Below the pieces are notes generated by a model, which saw nothing but the letters and a program-made list of their open reading frames with translations, ran no database searches and had not been told where the DNA came from. The position numbers were made by a program, and so were the translations under genes. Shown here piece by piece: positions 8,871 through 17,663 of a stretch of 64,000 nt of DNA. Positions within the stretch are counted from its first letter, which is position 1; each line of letters begins with the position of its first letter. The stretch is from NCBI RefSeq assembly GCF_003752175.1, contig NZ_RJVF01000009.1, positions 744,001-808,000 of the forward strand, read 5' to 3'. The DNA comes from Comamonas sp. BIGb0124 (GTDB taxonomy: Bacteria > Pseudomonadota > Gammaproteobacteria > Burkholderiales > Burkholderiaceae_C).

Positions 8871-8936
8871 GCACCCAATGTGCCAAAGGAATCGCGCGGG
8901 CGCGAGCTTCTTTTAGTGTGGCGGCGGCGGGTACGG
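8871..8936 (-). promoter_or_regulatory. Candidate phage late promoter in front of the tail fibre gene
   Basis: A dyad GTG-N11-TAC lies at 8918-8934, and a possible -10 element CACATT at 8882-8877 (minus strand) ends six bases before the ATG. About 60 bases here, including both elements and the bases just before the start codon, match the region upstream of gene V. P2-family late promoters bind the zinc-finger activator Ogr about 55 bases upstream of the start of transcription. The dyad centre is 56 bases from the ATG, so the transcript may be leaderless. Confidence 0.6.
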
Positions 8937-9410
8937 ATCAATCGTGTCGAGTAACTACAGTAACCTTTCGGGGTGAGTATTCTCGAGCACTCCACGAACC
9001 GCCAACAAATGCCTTTTGGTAATTCTGACTAAACGCATGGCTAAAGTGCTGGCGACTCACTTTGTCGCGAAGTAAGGAGGGCTACTGGAGCACCAATTGA
9101 AAAGAGGTTGATCCGCCCTTGCATGATGTAATGATCCTATTCGATCAGGTATCGCCAACTTGATGTCACCAGCAGTGATGCATCACTTGCATTTATCGCT
9201 TCAGATCTCCGACTTGATAGTCGATTTCTCGTTTTGCCTTGTAAAAGGTGTGCATGGACTGCCTAGACGCCCTTATGTTCATCTAATGGGTGATATTGGC
9301 GAAGCAAATCACATCTTAATTGTGGTAATTGGCCGGCTTGGAATTTTCATTGTAGCCGCTGAATCGTAGTGCAATTTCGTTAGGCTACATGCATTGCGAT
9401 CTATGTTGAT
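8937..9410. other. AT-richer intergenic stretch between the TAC operon and the late promoter
   Basis: No convincing gene was found. A 69-codon plus-strand frame at 9160-9369 has no good ribosome binding site and no family resemblance. Base composition resembles the neighbouring TAC operon rather than the phage genes, so this is probably part of the same imported segment. Confidence 0.5.
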
Positions 9411-9830
9411 TTAATAGGTGTACGAAATTGCTTTTGGGTCGAATCCCGCATTTTGCACCATGCCACGCAAATCGCTTATGCAGAGTAGGTATGCTTGAGA
9501 TGCTAAGAGGTGCTGTAGATTGTCATCCTTCACCATGGCTGTGTCGATTTCTTCTTGATTGAATTCGATAGGTACTTCAAATCCTACTTGGTAGTGTGCA
9601 TTAAATTCAGCAGTGCCTTCTCCATCGTCGGATGGAGTCCCATTTATACTAATGTTGATGTTTAGTGTGATTCTCGCTGGCTTATCTTCATGGAAGAGTG
9701 CTCCAAATGCAAATTCCGAGTCGATGACAAAAGACCATGCCCGATGCTTCAGGTGCATGTTGTCAACATTTTTGATAGTTGCAGAGACCAACCTGAATGT
9801 GTCGAGCTTCGGTCGAATCGGATTATCCAT
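9411..9830 (-). CDS. SecB-like chaperone of a toxin-antitoxin-chaperone (TAC) system
   Basis: 139 residues with the shape of SecB-type chaperones: an antiparallel beta core (ARITLNINISINGT, EFNAHYQVGFEVPIEF), then a C-terminal helix (LASQAYLLCISDLRGMVQNAG). Such solitary SecB-like proteins, for example Rv1957 of Mycobacterium tuberculosis, protect and fold a paired antitoxin. The start overlaps the end of the antitoxin gene by eight bases, giving the order toxin-antitoxin-chaperone. The general secretion SecB is normally encoded elsewhere, so this copy is best read as dedicated to the TA pair. Sequence divergence from housekeeping SecB is large. Confidence 0.75.
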   Translation of the reverse strand: MDNPIRPKLDTFRLVSATIKNVDNMHLKHRAWSFVIDSEFAFGALFHEDKPARITLNINISINGTPSDDGEGTAEFNAHYQVGFEVPIEFNQEEIDTAMVKDDNLQHLLASQAYLLCISDLRGMVQNAGFDPKAISYTY

Positions 9831-10380
9831 GTTTCACTCTCGAGTCAACGTGTTGGCGATGAATTTTTGGGTAATAACTATGTGAGGTAAGGTTTGCGTT
9901 ACTTTCTGCATCAGTTGTAGTGCTCATCTCGCTTCGCCCTTTCAGCACATTCACACCTTCGACGTGTACATTTGCCCGGCGGCACAGGAGAGCAAAGAAG
10001 GCAGGAAATTCTTCCGCTCCCACCAATAGTCGATCCATTTGCTCCGACTGGCAAAGTTCATCTCTTTCATATTTAGAGAATGCGACAGGACCGCCGCCAA
10101 AAATTTGCCCTGCCTGTTTTTGTGTAATTCCGTACTTGTTACGGAGCGCAAGAATTCGTTTCGCCGTGACAAAGTCTAATGTCCTGCGTTTATGGGCAAT
10201 TAGTGCGCGATGATTTTTTCGTGAATCCTCTTCGCTGGTGAATTCGGATCCACAGTTTGAACACTGCCGCATGTGCAGTGGAATTTTGGCAGCTAACCCG
10301 CCGATGATTTGTTCGTCGTCGAAAACAAATTCTGTTGATTCGCCGCAGCCGCAAAATGGGCAAGCATTTATTTTATTCAT
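9823..10380 (-). CDS. MqsA-type zinc/HTH antitoxin with C-terminal extension
   Basis: 185 residues. The N-terminal zinc-binding domain has two CxxC pairs (C7/C10 and C40/C43). It is followed by an Xre-type helix-turn-helix about residues 84 to 108 (KYGITQKQAGQIFGGGPVAF), as in MqsA antitoxins. About 50 residues after the HTH form a polar tail with aromatic residues (SHSYYPKIHRQH). This is the position of the chaperone-addiction region in known TAC antitoxins. The ATG follows the toxin stop by 12 bases with a plausible TGGAA site. It probably neutralises the toxin and represses the operon. Confidence 0.8.
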   Translation of the reverse strand: MNKINACPFCGCGESTEFVFDDEQIIGGLAAKIPLHMRQCSNCGSEFTSEEDSRKNHRALIAHKRRTLDFVTAKRILALRNKYGITQKQAGQIFGGGPVAFSKYERDELCQSEQMDRLLVGAEEFPAFFALLCRRANVHVEGVNVLKGRSEMSTTTDAESNANLTSHSYYPKIHRQHVDSRVKHG

Positions 10381-10392
10381 AGTTTAATTCCA

Positions 10393-10848
10393 TTAGGGGT
10401 GTATGGATACCGTTAGAATTACGTTACCTAAATTCCCAATAGCAAATTTCAGATAGTATTCAACATTTACCACTCTTACCTCGTATTTTGGGTAAAGGTG
10501 TTCTTCTTCTCTGTTTAGCCTGTATACATCGCATGCGGCAACACCACCCGAGCGACCAGTTTCGCACCAAACGGATTCGCGATAGTCATTTTTGTCTAAT
10601 TCACAAATGAGCTGAGCTACGAATGCTTCGTCAGAGTCATAATTCGCCCCGCTAGTACCATGGAATGCCCGCGCATCGCGAATAGCTTTGCGAGTTGCCA
10701 GCGATACACTTCCCGGCTTAGAAGCGATGCTGATCACCGATTCGAGTTCATATAGAGGGCCGGACAGATCCGAACGACTTGACTCCCAGGTCTCTCGTGT
10801 CGGAGGTGAGTCGTTGTACTTGGAGAGGACTTGCAATGTTACCACCAA
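10393..10848 (-). CDS. MqsR-like mRNA interferase toxin
   Basis: Up to 151 residues. From about residue 33 (LYELESVISIASKPGSVSL) to the end it follows the MqsR pattern: VKKLV-like helix, IxxLxxxDFYKS-like segment (ICELDKNDYRESVW), the conserved D-V-Y-R, then two beta strands ending LTVSIHP. MqsR toxins are RelE-fold RNases cutting mRNA at GCU-type sites. The start is uncertain: TTG at 10848 or GTG at 10845, neither with a good ribosome binding site, so the N-terminal 30 residues may be an extension. Gene order toxin first, antitoxin second matches mqsRA. ADP-ribosylating toxins of other TAC systems are an alternative but fit less well. Confidence 0.7.
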   Translation of the reverse strand: MVVTLQVLSKYNDSPPTRETWESSRSDLSGPLYELESVISIASKPGSVSLATRKAIRDARAFHGTSGANYDSDEAFVAQLICELDKNDYRESVWCETGRSGGVAACDVYRLNREEEHLYPKYEVRVVNVEYYLKFAIGNLGNVILTVSIHP

Positions 10849-10862
10849 GGTAAGTTGAGCAA

Positions 10863-10889
10863 TTTGTAGGCCGCAGAAGAAGAAGTCAA
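10863..10889 (-). promoter_or_regulatory. Candidate promoter of the TAC operon
   Basis: On the minus strand TTGACT (10889-10884) is followed after 15 bases by TACAAA (10868-10863), close upstream of the toxin start. Spacing is short for sigma70, so support is weak. The rest of 10890-11038 shows no gene. Confidence 0.3.
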
Positions 10890-11038
10890 GACCCTCCCCA
10901 GCGCGTGCAGCAAATCGTAGCGCATTGCTGAAGATCCAGCAGCATGAATCGAAGCTTGTAAGTCTGAGGCACTAGTACGCGCGGAATGTGCGGAAGCTAC
11001 ACATCCTAAGGAAATTCAATGACCTCAGCAGGGGCGGC

Positions 11039-14000
11039 TCACATTACGACTTGTGAGTTGTGGACTGCGACCTTCATTGTCTTTGCCAGCGGTGCACCCA
11101 CCTGAGTGCAGTCCATGATCTTGTAGCAGTCGAACGCCACCGCGCTTGGGCGAATGGACTTGCATTCCATGGCCGTCAGGAACGACTTACGGTTTGGCGA
11201 GTTGTCACCGAAAGACGCTACGTCCTCGATGGACGTGCAGTTCTTGAACAGGCCCACGGTCGCCACGCCGTAGTCGCTTGCAGCCGGGTCAAAGTGCACG
11301 TAGAAGGCAAACGCCTTGTGCTGCGCGCCGCGCCGCTGGTTGCGGAATGAGCGGTAGTTCTCGATGATGGCATTGCAGCCATAGCTCGGGCAAAGTGCCG
11401 TGCCGCCGTTGTATTCGGCTAGGCCGCCCATGATGTGGGTTGCGTCATTTTCGTGGCCGGACCATCCATCATCGCGCACCAAGTACGTGTAGAGGATGCG
11501 CCCATAGGCGATGGAGCGGGCATGGCCGTTGAGGCCATCCCCCACAGACCCCGACCGCGAACCAGCCGCACCGATCTCCAGACAACCGAAGCTGAGCGAG
11601 CTGTAGTCCACACCGTTGTTGCGTGCGCCTTTGACAATCAGCTCGTCGACGTGGGCGTGACGGAACGGCCGGAGGTCGACGCCGCCGTACCGGACTTCCA
11701 AACCAAATACCTCGATGGTCCCGGCGCTGCGCATGGTGGCGGCGCTGACGAGCCCGACCGTTGCGTCCAAGTAGATGTTGGATTCGGTAGGTGCGACACC
11801 CCCGACGCACGTCACATAGATGGTCCCCGCCACAGGATCGACCGTGGCCATCGGGTTGTCGCCCGCTGCCGCATCCATTTCCGTCAACGCATTGGCCAGG
11901 ACCAGATAAGCGGTCGGCTTGACCAACATCGTCATGCCCACGAGCACATGTGTGCGACCGCGATGCTCGGGCTGCCGGTGCTCATTCGCAATCGGATAGC
12001 GCGGATCGTTGACGCCGTCCTGATAGGCCCAGTTGAAGTCTTCGAGGCTGGGCAGCCCCGCCACCTGCGCCTGGTAGATCTTGGTGCGACCCGGCGTCTT
12101 GGTCCAGCCAGTGATGGGCGCAGCCATCCGGATCAGCGGATAGGCGCCGTCTTTCCACTCGCCGTAGATGCTGACATGGCCCTTGACCTTGCCGGGCGTC
12201 ACGCGCATCTCGGAGCCGTAGAGCAGGGAGTGCGCGATGTTGATGCGGCCATTGCCATAGATCGCTTCCAGCGCACGATTCAGCGTTCGATAGGGGGCCG
12301 CGACGGTGCCGTTGCCGGTCGAATCGTTGCCGGTGTATGCCACCTCGGCGACGGTCGCCGCCTGGGCGCTGGCAGTGGCCAGACTTGGCCGATAGGCGGC
12401 ATTGGCCCCATCGGACAGCAGCACGTGCACGTACTCCGCCCAATCCTCGGCCACCGCGCCGGTGTTGGCCGACGGGTAGAGGTAGACATTGGCGCAGTTC
12501 GGATGCAGATCGGTGACAGCGTCAAACGCCGTCGGCAGCACCAGAGGACTGCCGAATGTCATGGTGACGCGGGTGTTCGGGACCTCGACGCCCGCCGCGT
12601 CGCGCTGCATGACCAGCACCCGGCCATTGGCCACTGCAGACCGTGCCGCGAGCGTGCCGCACATTGCGATCTTGCCGGATGGGAACTTCGAGCGCGGATA
12701 GATCAGCGCCCATTCGCCAGTGGAGTAGTAGACCCGCACGCGCTGCTGGCCGTCGACCGTGACCGTCTCGCGCCGGGCCGAGCCGACACCCTGACCCACG
12801 GTTTCAATCCATGCGTTGTTGACCAGGTTGGGCTGCTCGACCAGGGCGGCAAGCGTGTTGCCGACCTCTGTCTTGCCGACCACGCTGCCGGCCGCCCGCC
12901 AGTCGGCCAGCTTGGCGCTGAAGGCCTTTTCGGTTGACGGTCGATAGTCCGCCACGGTGCCCGCGGCTGCTGTGTGCTCGGACACCGTGAGCGCTGAGTT
13001 CGGTCCTTGTGCACCGATGCCGACATAGACCTCAACAGTGGCCATGTCCGGATAGCGTGTCACGCCGGCGAAGTTGACCGGTTCGCTTTCAAGCGCCCCG
13101 TTCGGCAGCGTGATGGCTACCCGTGCGTCGATCAGTTCGCTGCCGGCAGCCGTGCGTTGGACCAGCATCACCCGGCAGGCGCTGTTTTCGACCAGGCCGT
13201 CGATGCGCACATGCGCGCTGAACTTTTCGCCAACGGCCACGCCCAGGCGGTTGAATGAAAAGCGCCAGTACTGCACGGCTTCGGGTGTGCCCGCGATGCG
13301 CGTGAGCCTGTACGCGGGCCGACCGTCCGGGTTGGTGGCCACGGCCAGGACCGCCGTCGAGGTCTTGGTGTAGATGTCGCCATTGCTGTCGCTGCCGGCA
13401 GCCGCCACGGTCTTGGCATAGTCGCGGTCGATGAACACGCTGGGCTGGTCGAATACCTCGCTCAGGCCCGCCGTTCGATTGCGCAGGCGCTGCCGGGCTC
13501 GGGTCTCGGGCACCACTGCTGCAGCGGCTACCACGCTGGCCCGCTTGTCGATGGCCTTGGCTGACGCGGGCCGGAAGTTGGCATTGGTGCCAGCGGCCAC
13601 GAGCACACTGCTGTGCATCACGTCGAGCGCGGCAGACGTGCTCGACATGGAGACCTGAATGCGCCGCGCGTCCGCGTGGACCGTCTGGCCAGCGAATCGA
13701 ATCGGGAGCTTTGCCGTCAGGATGCCAGCCGGCACCTGTACCGTCACACCTGTGGTTGGGATCTCCGCTCCGGTGTTGTCGAGTTGCTTGAGGAACACAT
13801 ACGTGTTGCCTGCCACGATGCTGCCCGGTTCCAGAAGCAGCGACACCGAAAACTTGCTTGCTGCGGCGAACTCCAGCGCGGTCAGCGCCTGCGACCAGGT
13901 GTAGAGCGTGTTGGGCGAAGCGGCAGTCTTGCGCAGACGCAGGGCAGGCCGTCCGTCGGCTGTGGTGGCCTTGTCCAGCAATGCACTGGTGGTCTTGAAG

Positions 14001-14512
14001 AAGTAGCCCTCGGGGTCGGTCCCGTTGGCCGCGCCTTCGGCCATCTTGGTGAAGTCGGTGTCGGTGAAGAGGTTGGGGCTGTCGAACACGCTGGCCACGC
14101 CGGCGGTGGTCGACGACAGGTCGTCGTGCTCAGAGCCGGAGGCAGTGTCTGTGACCTTGACCGCCAAGCCATTGTTCTTGCGGAACTTGGTTGTGCGCGT
14201 GAGGTTGTCCACACCGCCCGGAAGGATCGTGAAGATCCCGCCTTCCGGGGTGTTGGTCAAGCCTTCGGCTTTGCTGTTCTGTGGATTGATCTCGTCCGTC
14301 ACGGTGATGGCCGCATTCTCGGCAATGCGGGCGGCTGCCATCACCTGACCGACCGCGCCGCTTTCGCGCATGTCTTCGTTGAGCTTGCGCAGGTTGGGAA
14401 TGGCGCTGCCGTCTGGCAACTCGACGTCGCCTGCCGGTGCAGTCATGAACTGCTCGAGCACATCCACGCTTTTCCCGAAGTTGGCAACTTTGCCGTTGAG
14501 AGGGTTGGTCAT
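11039..14512 (-). CDS. Large tail spike/fibre with tripled domain and beta-helix
   Basis: 1157 residues. An N-terminal ~120 residues presumably attach to the baseplate. Then come three successive copies of a ~180-residue beta-rich module at about 136-315, 346-525 and 552-712. Each begins with a (V/S)F(D/Q)xP or EQPNL element and ends with ANFRPS, ADYRPS or AAYRPS. From about residue 725 (YTGNDSTGNGTVAAPYRTLN) the sequence looks like a right-handed beta-helix of the pectate lyase type, common in depolymerising tail spikes. It overlaps gene I by four bases and is the last gene of the V-W-J-I operon. It probably determines host-surface recognition, perhaps with polysaccharide cleavage. Confidence 0.8.
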   Translation of the reverse strand: MTNPLNGKVANFGKSVDVLEQFMTAPAGDVELPDGSAIPNLRKLNEDMRESGAVGQVMAAARIAENAAITVTDEINPQNSKAEGLTNTPEGGIFTILPGGVDNLTRTTKFRKNNGLAVKVTDTASGSEHDDLSSTTAGVASVFDSPNLFTDTDFTKMAEGAANGTDPEGYFFKTTSALLDKATTADGRPALRLRKTAASPNTLYTWSQALTALEFAAASKFSVSLLLEPGSIVAGNTYVFLKQLDNTGAEIPTTGVTVQVPAGILTAKLPIRFAGQTVHADARRIQVSMSSTSAALDVMHSSVLVAAGTNANFRPASAKAIDKRASVVAAAAVVPETRARQRLRNRTAGLSEVFDQPSVFIDRDYAKTVAAAGSDSNGDIYTKTSTAVLAVATNPDGRPAYRLTRIAGTPEAVQYWRFSFNRLGVAVGEKFSAHVRIDGLVENSACRVMLVQRTAAGSELIDARVAITLPNGALESEPVNFAGVTRYPDMATVEVYVGIGAQGPNSALTVSEHTAAAGTVADYRPSTEKAFSAKLADWRAAGSVVGKTEVGNTLAALVEQPNLVNNAWIETVGQGVGSARRETVTVDGQQRVRVYYSTGEWALIYPRSKFPSGKIAMCGTLAARSAVANGRVLVMQRDAAGVEVPNTRVTMTFGSPLVLPTAFDAVTDLHPNCANVYLYPSANTGAVAEDWAEYVHVLLSDGANAAYRPSLATASAQAATVAEVAYTGNDSTGNGTVAAPYRTLNRALEAIYGNGRINIAHSLLYGSEMRVTPGKVKGHVSIYGEWKDGAYPLIRMAAPITGWTKTPGRTKIYQAQVAGLPSLEDFNWAYQDGVNDPRYPIANEHRQPEHRGRTHVLVGMTMLVKPTAYLVLANALTEMDAAAGDNPMATVDPVAGTIYVTCVGGVAPTESNIYLDATVGLVSAATMRSAGTIEVFGLEVRYGGVDLRPFRHAHVDELIVKGARNNGVDYSSLSFGCLEIGAAGSRSGSVGDGLNGHARSIAYGRILYTYLVRDDGWSGHENDATHIMGGLAEYNGGTALCPSYGCNAIIENYRSFRNQRRGAQHKAFAFYVHFDPAASDYGVATVGLFKNCTSIEDVASFGDNSPNRKSFLTAMECKSIRPSAVAFDCYKIMDCTQVGAPLAKTMKVAVHNSQVVM

Positions 14513-15192
14513 AGATCGGTCGGAATGGAAAGCCGGGTCGGCATGGATAGGAAGATGTCGGTCAGTTCGTCAACGGCATCGCCCGTGGCGTCGTAGCCGT
14601 TGACGGCACCGTCAACCAGCAGATCGAGGGCGCTGATTCCGTCGTCATAGCGAGGCGTGCCGTCTTGCACGGTCAGCTCCTGCCCAGCCATCGGGGCAGA
14701 TGCCTTGCGCAAGCCGCTCGTGCTGCGAATGGACAGCGACATGCCCGTCAGATGGCTGCGCAGGTTCTTGGCTTGGTCGACCACGCCCACGATCCGCGAT
14801 AGCTGACGTTGGTCATACCCGACTTGGTCGGCTTCGATGTTGAGCCGGAAGGTGTAGGGTGCGCCGGCAGGGGCCTGCTGATACCACTCCTGAACTGTGG
14901 CCGAGATACCGAGCGCAGACACAGCACGCTGCACGGCGCCATAGGTGCCCTTGATCCGCTTGAGCGGGATGGATTGGGCGATCACGTCGCGCTTGACCTG
15001 GGTTGTCCACGTTTCGTCCCACTCGTCGACGGCGACCTGATAGGCCAGCCACGGCAGCAGCTTGGCGGGGCACTGGTATGGATCGTGCAGGGTGCGCAGC
15101 GGAACGGGGATGTTCCGCACGTCCACGCCTAGCGCCGACACAGCGCGTTCAAGCGCCGTCGCATTCGGGGGCAGCAGTGTCGCTTGCGTCAT
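14509..15192 (-). CDS. I: Baseplate/tail protein gpI (P2-like)
   Basis: 227 residues, longer than P2 gpI (176). The N-terminal part LLPPNATALERAVSALG, the segment LLPWLAYQVAVDEWDETW and the IKGTYGAVQRAVSALG motif are typical of phage tail protein I, a wedge-like baseplate protein that links fibres to the baseplate. The C-terminal ~50 residues extend beyond the family core and may adapt it to the unusual spike encoded next. Overlaps both neighbours by four bases. Confidence 0.94.
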   Translation of the reverse strand: MTQATLLPPNATALERAVSALGVDVRNIPVPLRTLHDPYQCPAKLLPWLAYQVAVDEWDETWTTQVKRDVIAQSIPLKRIKGTYGAVQRAVSALGISATVQEWYQQAPAGAPYTFRLNIEADQVGYDQRQLSRIVGVVDQAKNLRSHLTGMSLSIRSTSGLRKASAPMAGQELTVQDGTPRYDDGISALDLLVDGAVNGYDATGDAVDELTDIFLSMPTRLSIPTDL

Positions 15193-16088
15193 GGCTCGAC
15201 AACCGGCGTGAGCGTGATGGCCGTGCAGAACGCCGCCTGACCAGCGGACACCGTGACGTTGGCGGCCGGCGTCGACAGTTCGGCCCGCAGCACACCTGGC
15301 TGGTGAATGGCCCGGTAGATGCCGCTGATACTGGCCCCAGCAGCGAGGCGATGCACCTTGTCGGCATAGGCCTGGGCGGCTGTCACCGCGTTGTCCAGCA
15401 CCACGGTCGGATCACTGCCCCGGTCGATGTATAGCGTGGCTTCGATGGTGTACGTGACGATGCTGGCAGACAGCACGGTCACCTGATCCGTGAGCGGCCG
15501 AACGGTCTCCGAGCTCAAGGCGGCTGTGACTGCGGCAAGCAAGTCCTCGCTGGCTTCGCCCTGATCGGTTCGGGATAGGACGTAGAGCGTGACATAACCC
15601 GGCGTCGGAGACTCCACCGATACGTCGAGCACTTGGCCCGAGGCAGACTTAGCGTGGAACCTGTAGCTCGCTGAGCTGCCCGCAGTGGCGTACGCGTCCA
15701 AGCTCAGCAGTGTCCGTTCTCGGAGGTCTGCGTCGGATTCCATCACCGCGTCGGTCGGCGGGACGGCGTCGGAGTCTGCGGGCGTGATGACCAGGCGCTG
15801 CACGCCGAGGTTCGCCGCCAGGTTGTCCAGATCCGTGCCGACCGCGTGCGCGAGCATGACGGCGCGAGCCGCGTCGTTGACGCGTTGCCGCAGCACCATC
15901 ACCTCGTAGGTGTTTTCTTCGAGCAGCTTGGTCAGCGGCTCGGATTCGAGTGCCAGGGTGGCTGTCACTGCCGCCCGCTGATCCGCCGGCATTGCGGCGA
16001 TCAACCGTGCTTTGCGCACGGCAAGCAGGTCTTCGTAGTTCAGAGCTTCCAGCACATCGGGCGAGGGCACCAGGGAAAGATCGATCAT
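15189..16088 (-). CDS. J: Baseplate wedge protein gpJ (P2-like)
   Basis: 299 residues (P2 gpJ is 302). I chose the ATG giving MIDLSLVPSPDVLEALNYED; the longer frame reads back through gene W. The N-terminus and the LDNLAANLGVQRLVITP region are characteristic of the baseplate J family, related to T4 gp6, forming the outer wedge. It overlaps W and I by four bases each, an obviously coupled operon. Confidence 0.96.
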   Translation of the reverse strand: MIDLSLVPSPDVLEALNYEDLLAVRKARLIAAMPADQRAAVTATLALESEPLTKLLEENTYEVMVLRQRVNDAARAVMLAHAVGTDLDNLAANLGVQRLVITPADSDAVPPTDAVMESDADLRERTLLSLDAYATAGSSASYRFHAKSASGQVLDVSVESPTPGYVTLYVLSRTDQGEASEDLLAAVTAALSSETVRPLTDQVTVLSASIVTYTIEATLYIDRGSDPTVVLDNAVTAAQAYADKVHRLAAGASISGIYRAIHQPGVLRAELSTPAANVTVSAGQAAFCTAITLTPVVEP

Positions 16089-16423
16089 GCCGTCCCTCCG
16101 ATGCTGACCGTCTGCTGGGTCACTGCAAACGCGCCCTGGTCGAGACGCTCGATGTAGAACGTGCAGGCACCGGATTCCCCCAGCACAGCGCGGGCGCGGC
16201 GGATCGATGTGCGAGGTTCCCACTTCATGACGGCTTGCACGGCAGCGGCCTGCAGTCGCAGCAGATTGGAGGCGGTGGCCGGCTGGTCGACCAGCGAGGG
16301 CACCAGGCTGCCGTAAGGCCTGCGCATGACACGCGAGCCGATGGGCGTGGTCAGAATGTCGCGGATCGATTGGCTGATGTGATCGGCGAGCGACATGCGC
16401 CGGCCGGTAGTCGCGTTCATCAT
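16085..16423 (-). CDS. W: Baseplate protein gpW (T4 gp25-like)
   Basis: 112 residues (P2 gpW is 115). It contains SIRDILTTPIGSRVMRRPYG and the terminal strand region of the gp25/GPW family, a small wedge protein that nucleates sheath assembly. Two adjacent ATG codons are possible starts. Coupled by four-base overlaps to V and J. Confidence 0.95.
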   Translation of the reverse strand: MMNATTGRRMSLADHISQSIRDILTTPIGSRVMRRPYGSLVPSLVDQPATASNLLRLQAAAVQAVMKWEPRTSIRRARAVLGESGACTFYIERLDQGAFAVTQQTVSIGGTA

Positions 16424-17112
16424 GGTTCGGTCGGGGTGGGTTGGGCGGTTTGCTGGCTGCCGAAGGCGACGCCGCCGTGGGTGTGTTTGACCGTGCTGAC
16501 GCCGGCGGCGATCAGGTCTTCGCTTGCGGTCAGCGTGCCCTCGATCTGTGCCGATGACGTAGCGCCTTCTGCCACGCCGCTGCCCTTCATGCCGCCCTGG
16601 TAGGTCAGCGTCCCCTTGACCGTGCAGTGCCCGGTCAGGGTGGTCTGGGGGCTGTCGATGGTGGCCACCTCGGTCTTGATGACGACGCTGGCCGGTGCGG
16701 TGATCGCAGCCGTGCCGCCTGCGGGCAAGGTGATGGCAAGGGCGTGCGCCTCGTGGTCGTACTCGGCGACGGCACCGTCCGGGTAGACGACGGTGGTCTT
16801 GTTGGGGTCGAGCGTGGGGGCTGGGTTGTCGTCGGTGTTGAAGCCGCCGAATACACGCGCGTTTTTCGGATCGCCGCCGATGGCCAGCACGATCACCGTC
16901 TCGCCAATAGTGGGCGGGTTCCAGGTACGGGTGCTGCCGGCGCGATGTTCTGCGTAGCGCAGCCAGTCGCTGGTTCGCTCTTCGGAAAGGCGTACACGCA
17001 CCCAGGCACCATGCCCGCGACCATAGTCCACCTGGCTGATGACACCCTCGCGCACCACGTTGTTCAGCAGGCGCTGAACTTCGGCGTTGAAGAGGGCTTG
17101 GTCTTGACTCAT
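16420..17112 (-). CDS. V: Baseplate spike protein gpV (P2-like)
   Basis: 230 residues (P2 gpV is 211). It has an N-terminal helix, an OB-fold domain (GVISQVDYGRGHGAWVRVRL, PTIGETVIVLAIGGDP), then a beta-helical needle region. A C-terminal HTHGG stretch supplies the HxH motif that binds iron at the tip in the P2/phi92 class of spikes. First gene of the V-W-J-I-spike operon. No Shine-Dalgarno sequence is apparent, and the predicted late promoter would start at the ATG. Confidence 0.95.
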   Translation of the reverse strand: MSQDQALFNAEVQRLLNNVVREGVISQVDYGRGHGAWVRVRLSEERTSDWLRYAEHRAGSTRTWNPPTIGETVIVLAIGGDPKNARVFGGFNTDDNPAPTLDPNKTTVVYPDGAVAEYDHEAHALAITLPAGGTAAITAPASVVIKTEVATIDSPQTTLTGHCTVKGTLTYQGGMKGSGVAEGATSSAQIEGTLTASEDLIAAGVSTVKHTHGGVAFGSQQTAQPTPTEP

Positions 17113-17178
17113 GCCCCCAATGTGCCGATGGCTCCGCGCGTGCGCGAGCTATTGCGCGTGTGCTGGTGGCGGGTACGG
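17113..17178 (-). promoter_or_regulatory. Candidate phage late promoter in front of gene V
   Basis: The dyad GTG-N11-TAC lies at 17160-17176, its centre 56 bases from the V start. A possible -10 element CACATT (17124-17119, minus strand) ends six bases before the ATG. The block is strongly similar to the one upstream of the tail fibre gene. Confidence 0.6.
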
Positions 17179-17201
17179 AAAGCCCCCCGCCGGTGTGGCG
17201 G

Positions 17202-17663
17202 CTATGCGCCGCCGGTGGCGTGCTTGAGGATGATGTCGGCGATCAGATCGCGGTCCGCATCGGTGACGCCCAGCAGTTCGCGCCGCGCATACCGCACCTC
17301 GGGGCTTTTGGGGTTGCGGAAGTCGACGCGGTCGCGCAGGCCCAACTGGTGGACCCGGGCCGTGCGGCTGACGAAGGGGGCAAACGACACGGTCGCGGTG
17401 GTGGTGGTGGCCGAGCGCTTGAGGTAGCGGGCCTTGCGCAGCCCTTCGAACATCCGCTTGATGCGGCCGGCCTTGTCCCGGGTGCGCGGCTTGCGCGGAT
17501 CGAAGGGGCTGCCGTCCGGGTTGCGCTGATCGGCAATGCGGTGGTTCTGGCTGCGCTGCAGCGCCTGGGCGATCTCCGCCATGGCCGCCTTGCGTGCCGC
17601 CGGGCCCAGGTTCTCGAGCAGCGGCGAGGCCCAGCCCGCCAGATCGTCGAGGGCGTCGGCCAT
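17202..17663 (-). CDS. S: Tail completion protein gpS (P2-like)
   Basis: 153 residues (P2 gpS is 150). The sequence DGSPFDPRKPRTRDKAGRIKRMF and the C-terminal RRELLGVTDADRDLIADIIL motif are typical of the phage virion morphogenesis/tail S family. It works with R in finishing the tail and joining it to the head. The ATG touches the R stop. Last gene of the O-to-S late transcript. Confidence 0.95.
   Translation of the reverse strand: MADALDDLAGWASPLLENLGPAARKAAMAEIAQALQRSQNHRIADQRNPDGSPFDPRKPRTRDKAGRIKRMFEGLRKARYLKRSATTTTATVSFAPFVSRTARVHQLGLRDRVDFRNPKSPEVRYARRELLGVTDADRDLIADIILKHATGGA

Noticed and set aside
9160-9369. Small plus-strand frame in the gap after the TAC operon
   Set aside because: No ribosome binding site, no family resemblance, and opposite in direction to all neighbours.
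11435-12937. A 500-codon plus-strand frame opposite the tail spike
   Set aside because: Antisense shadow of a supported gene with no recognisable motif.
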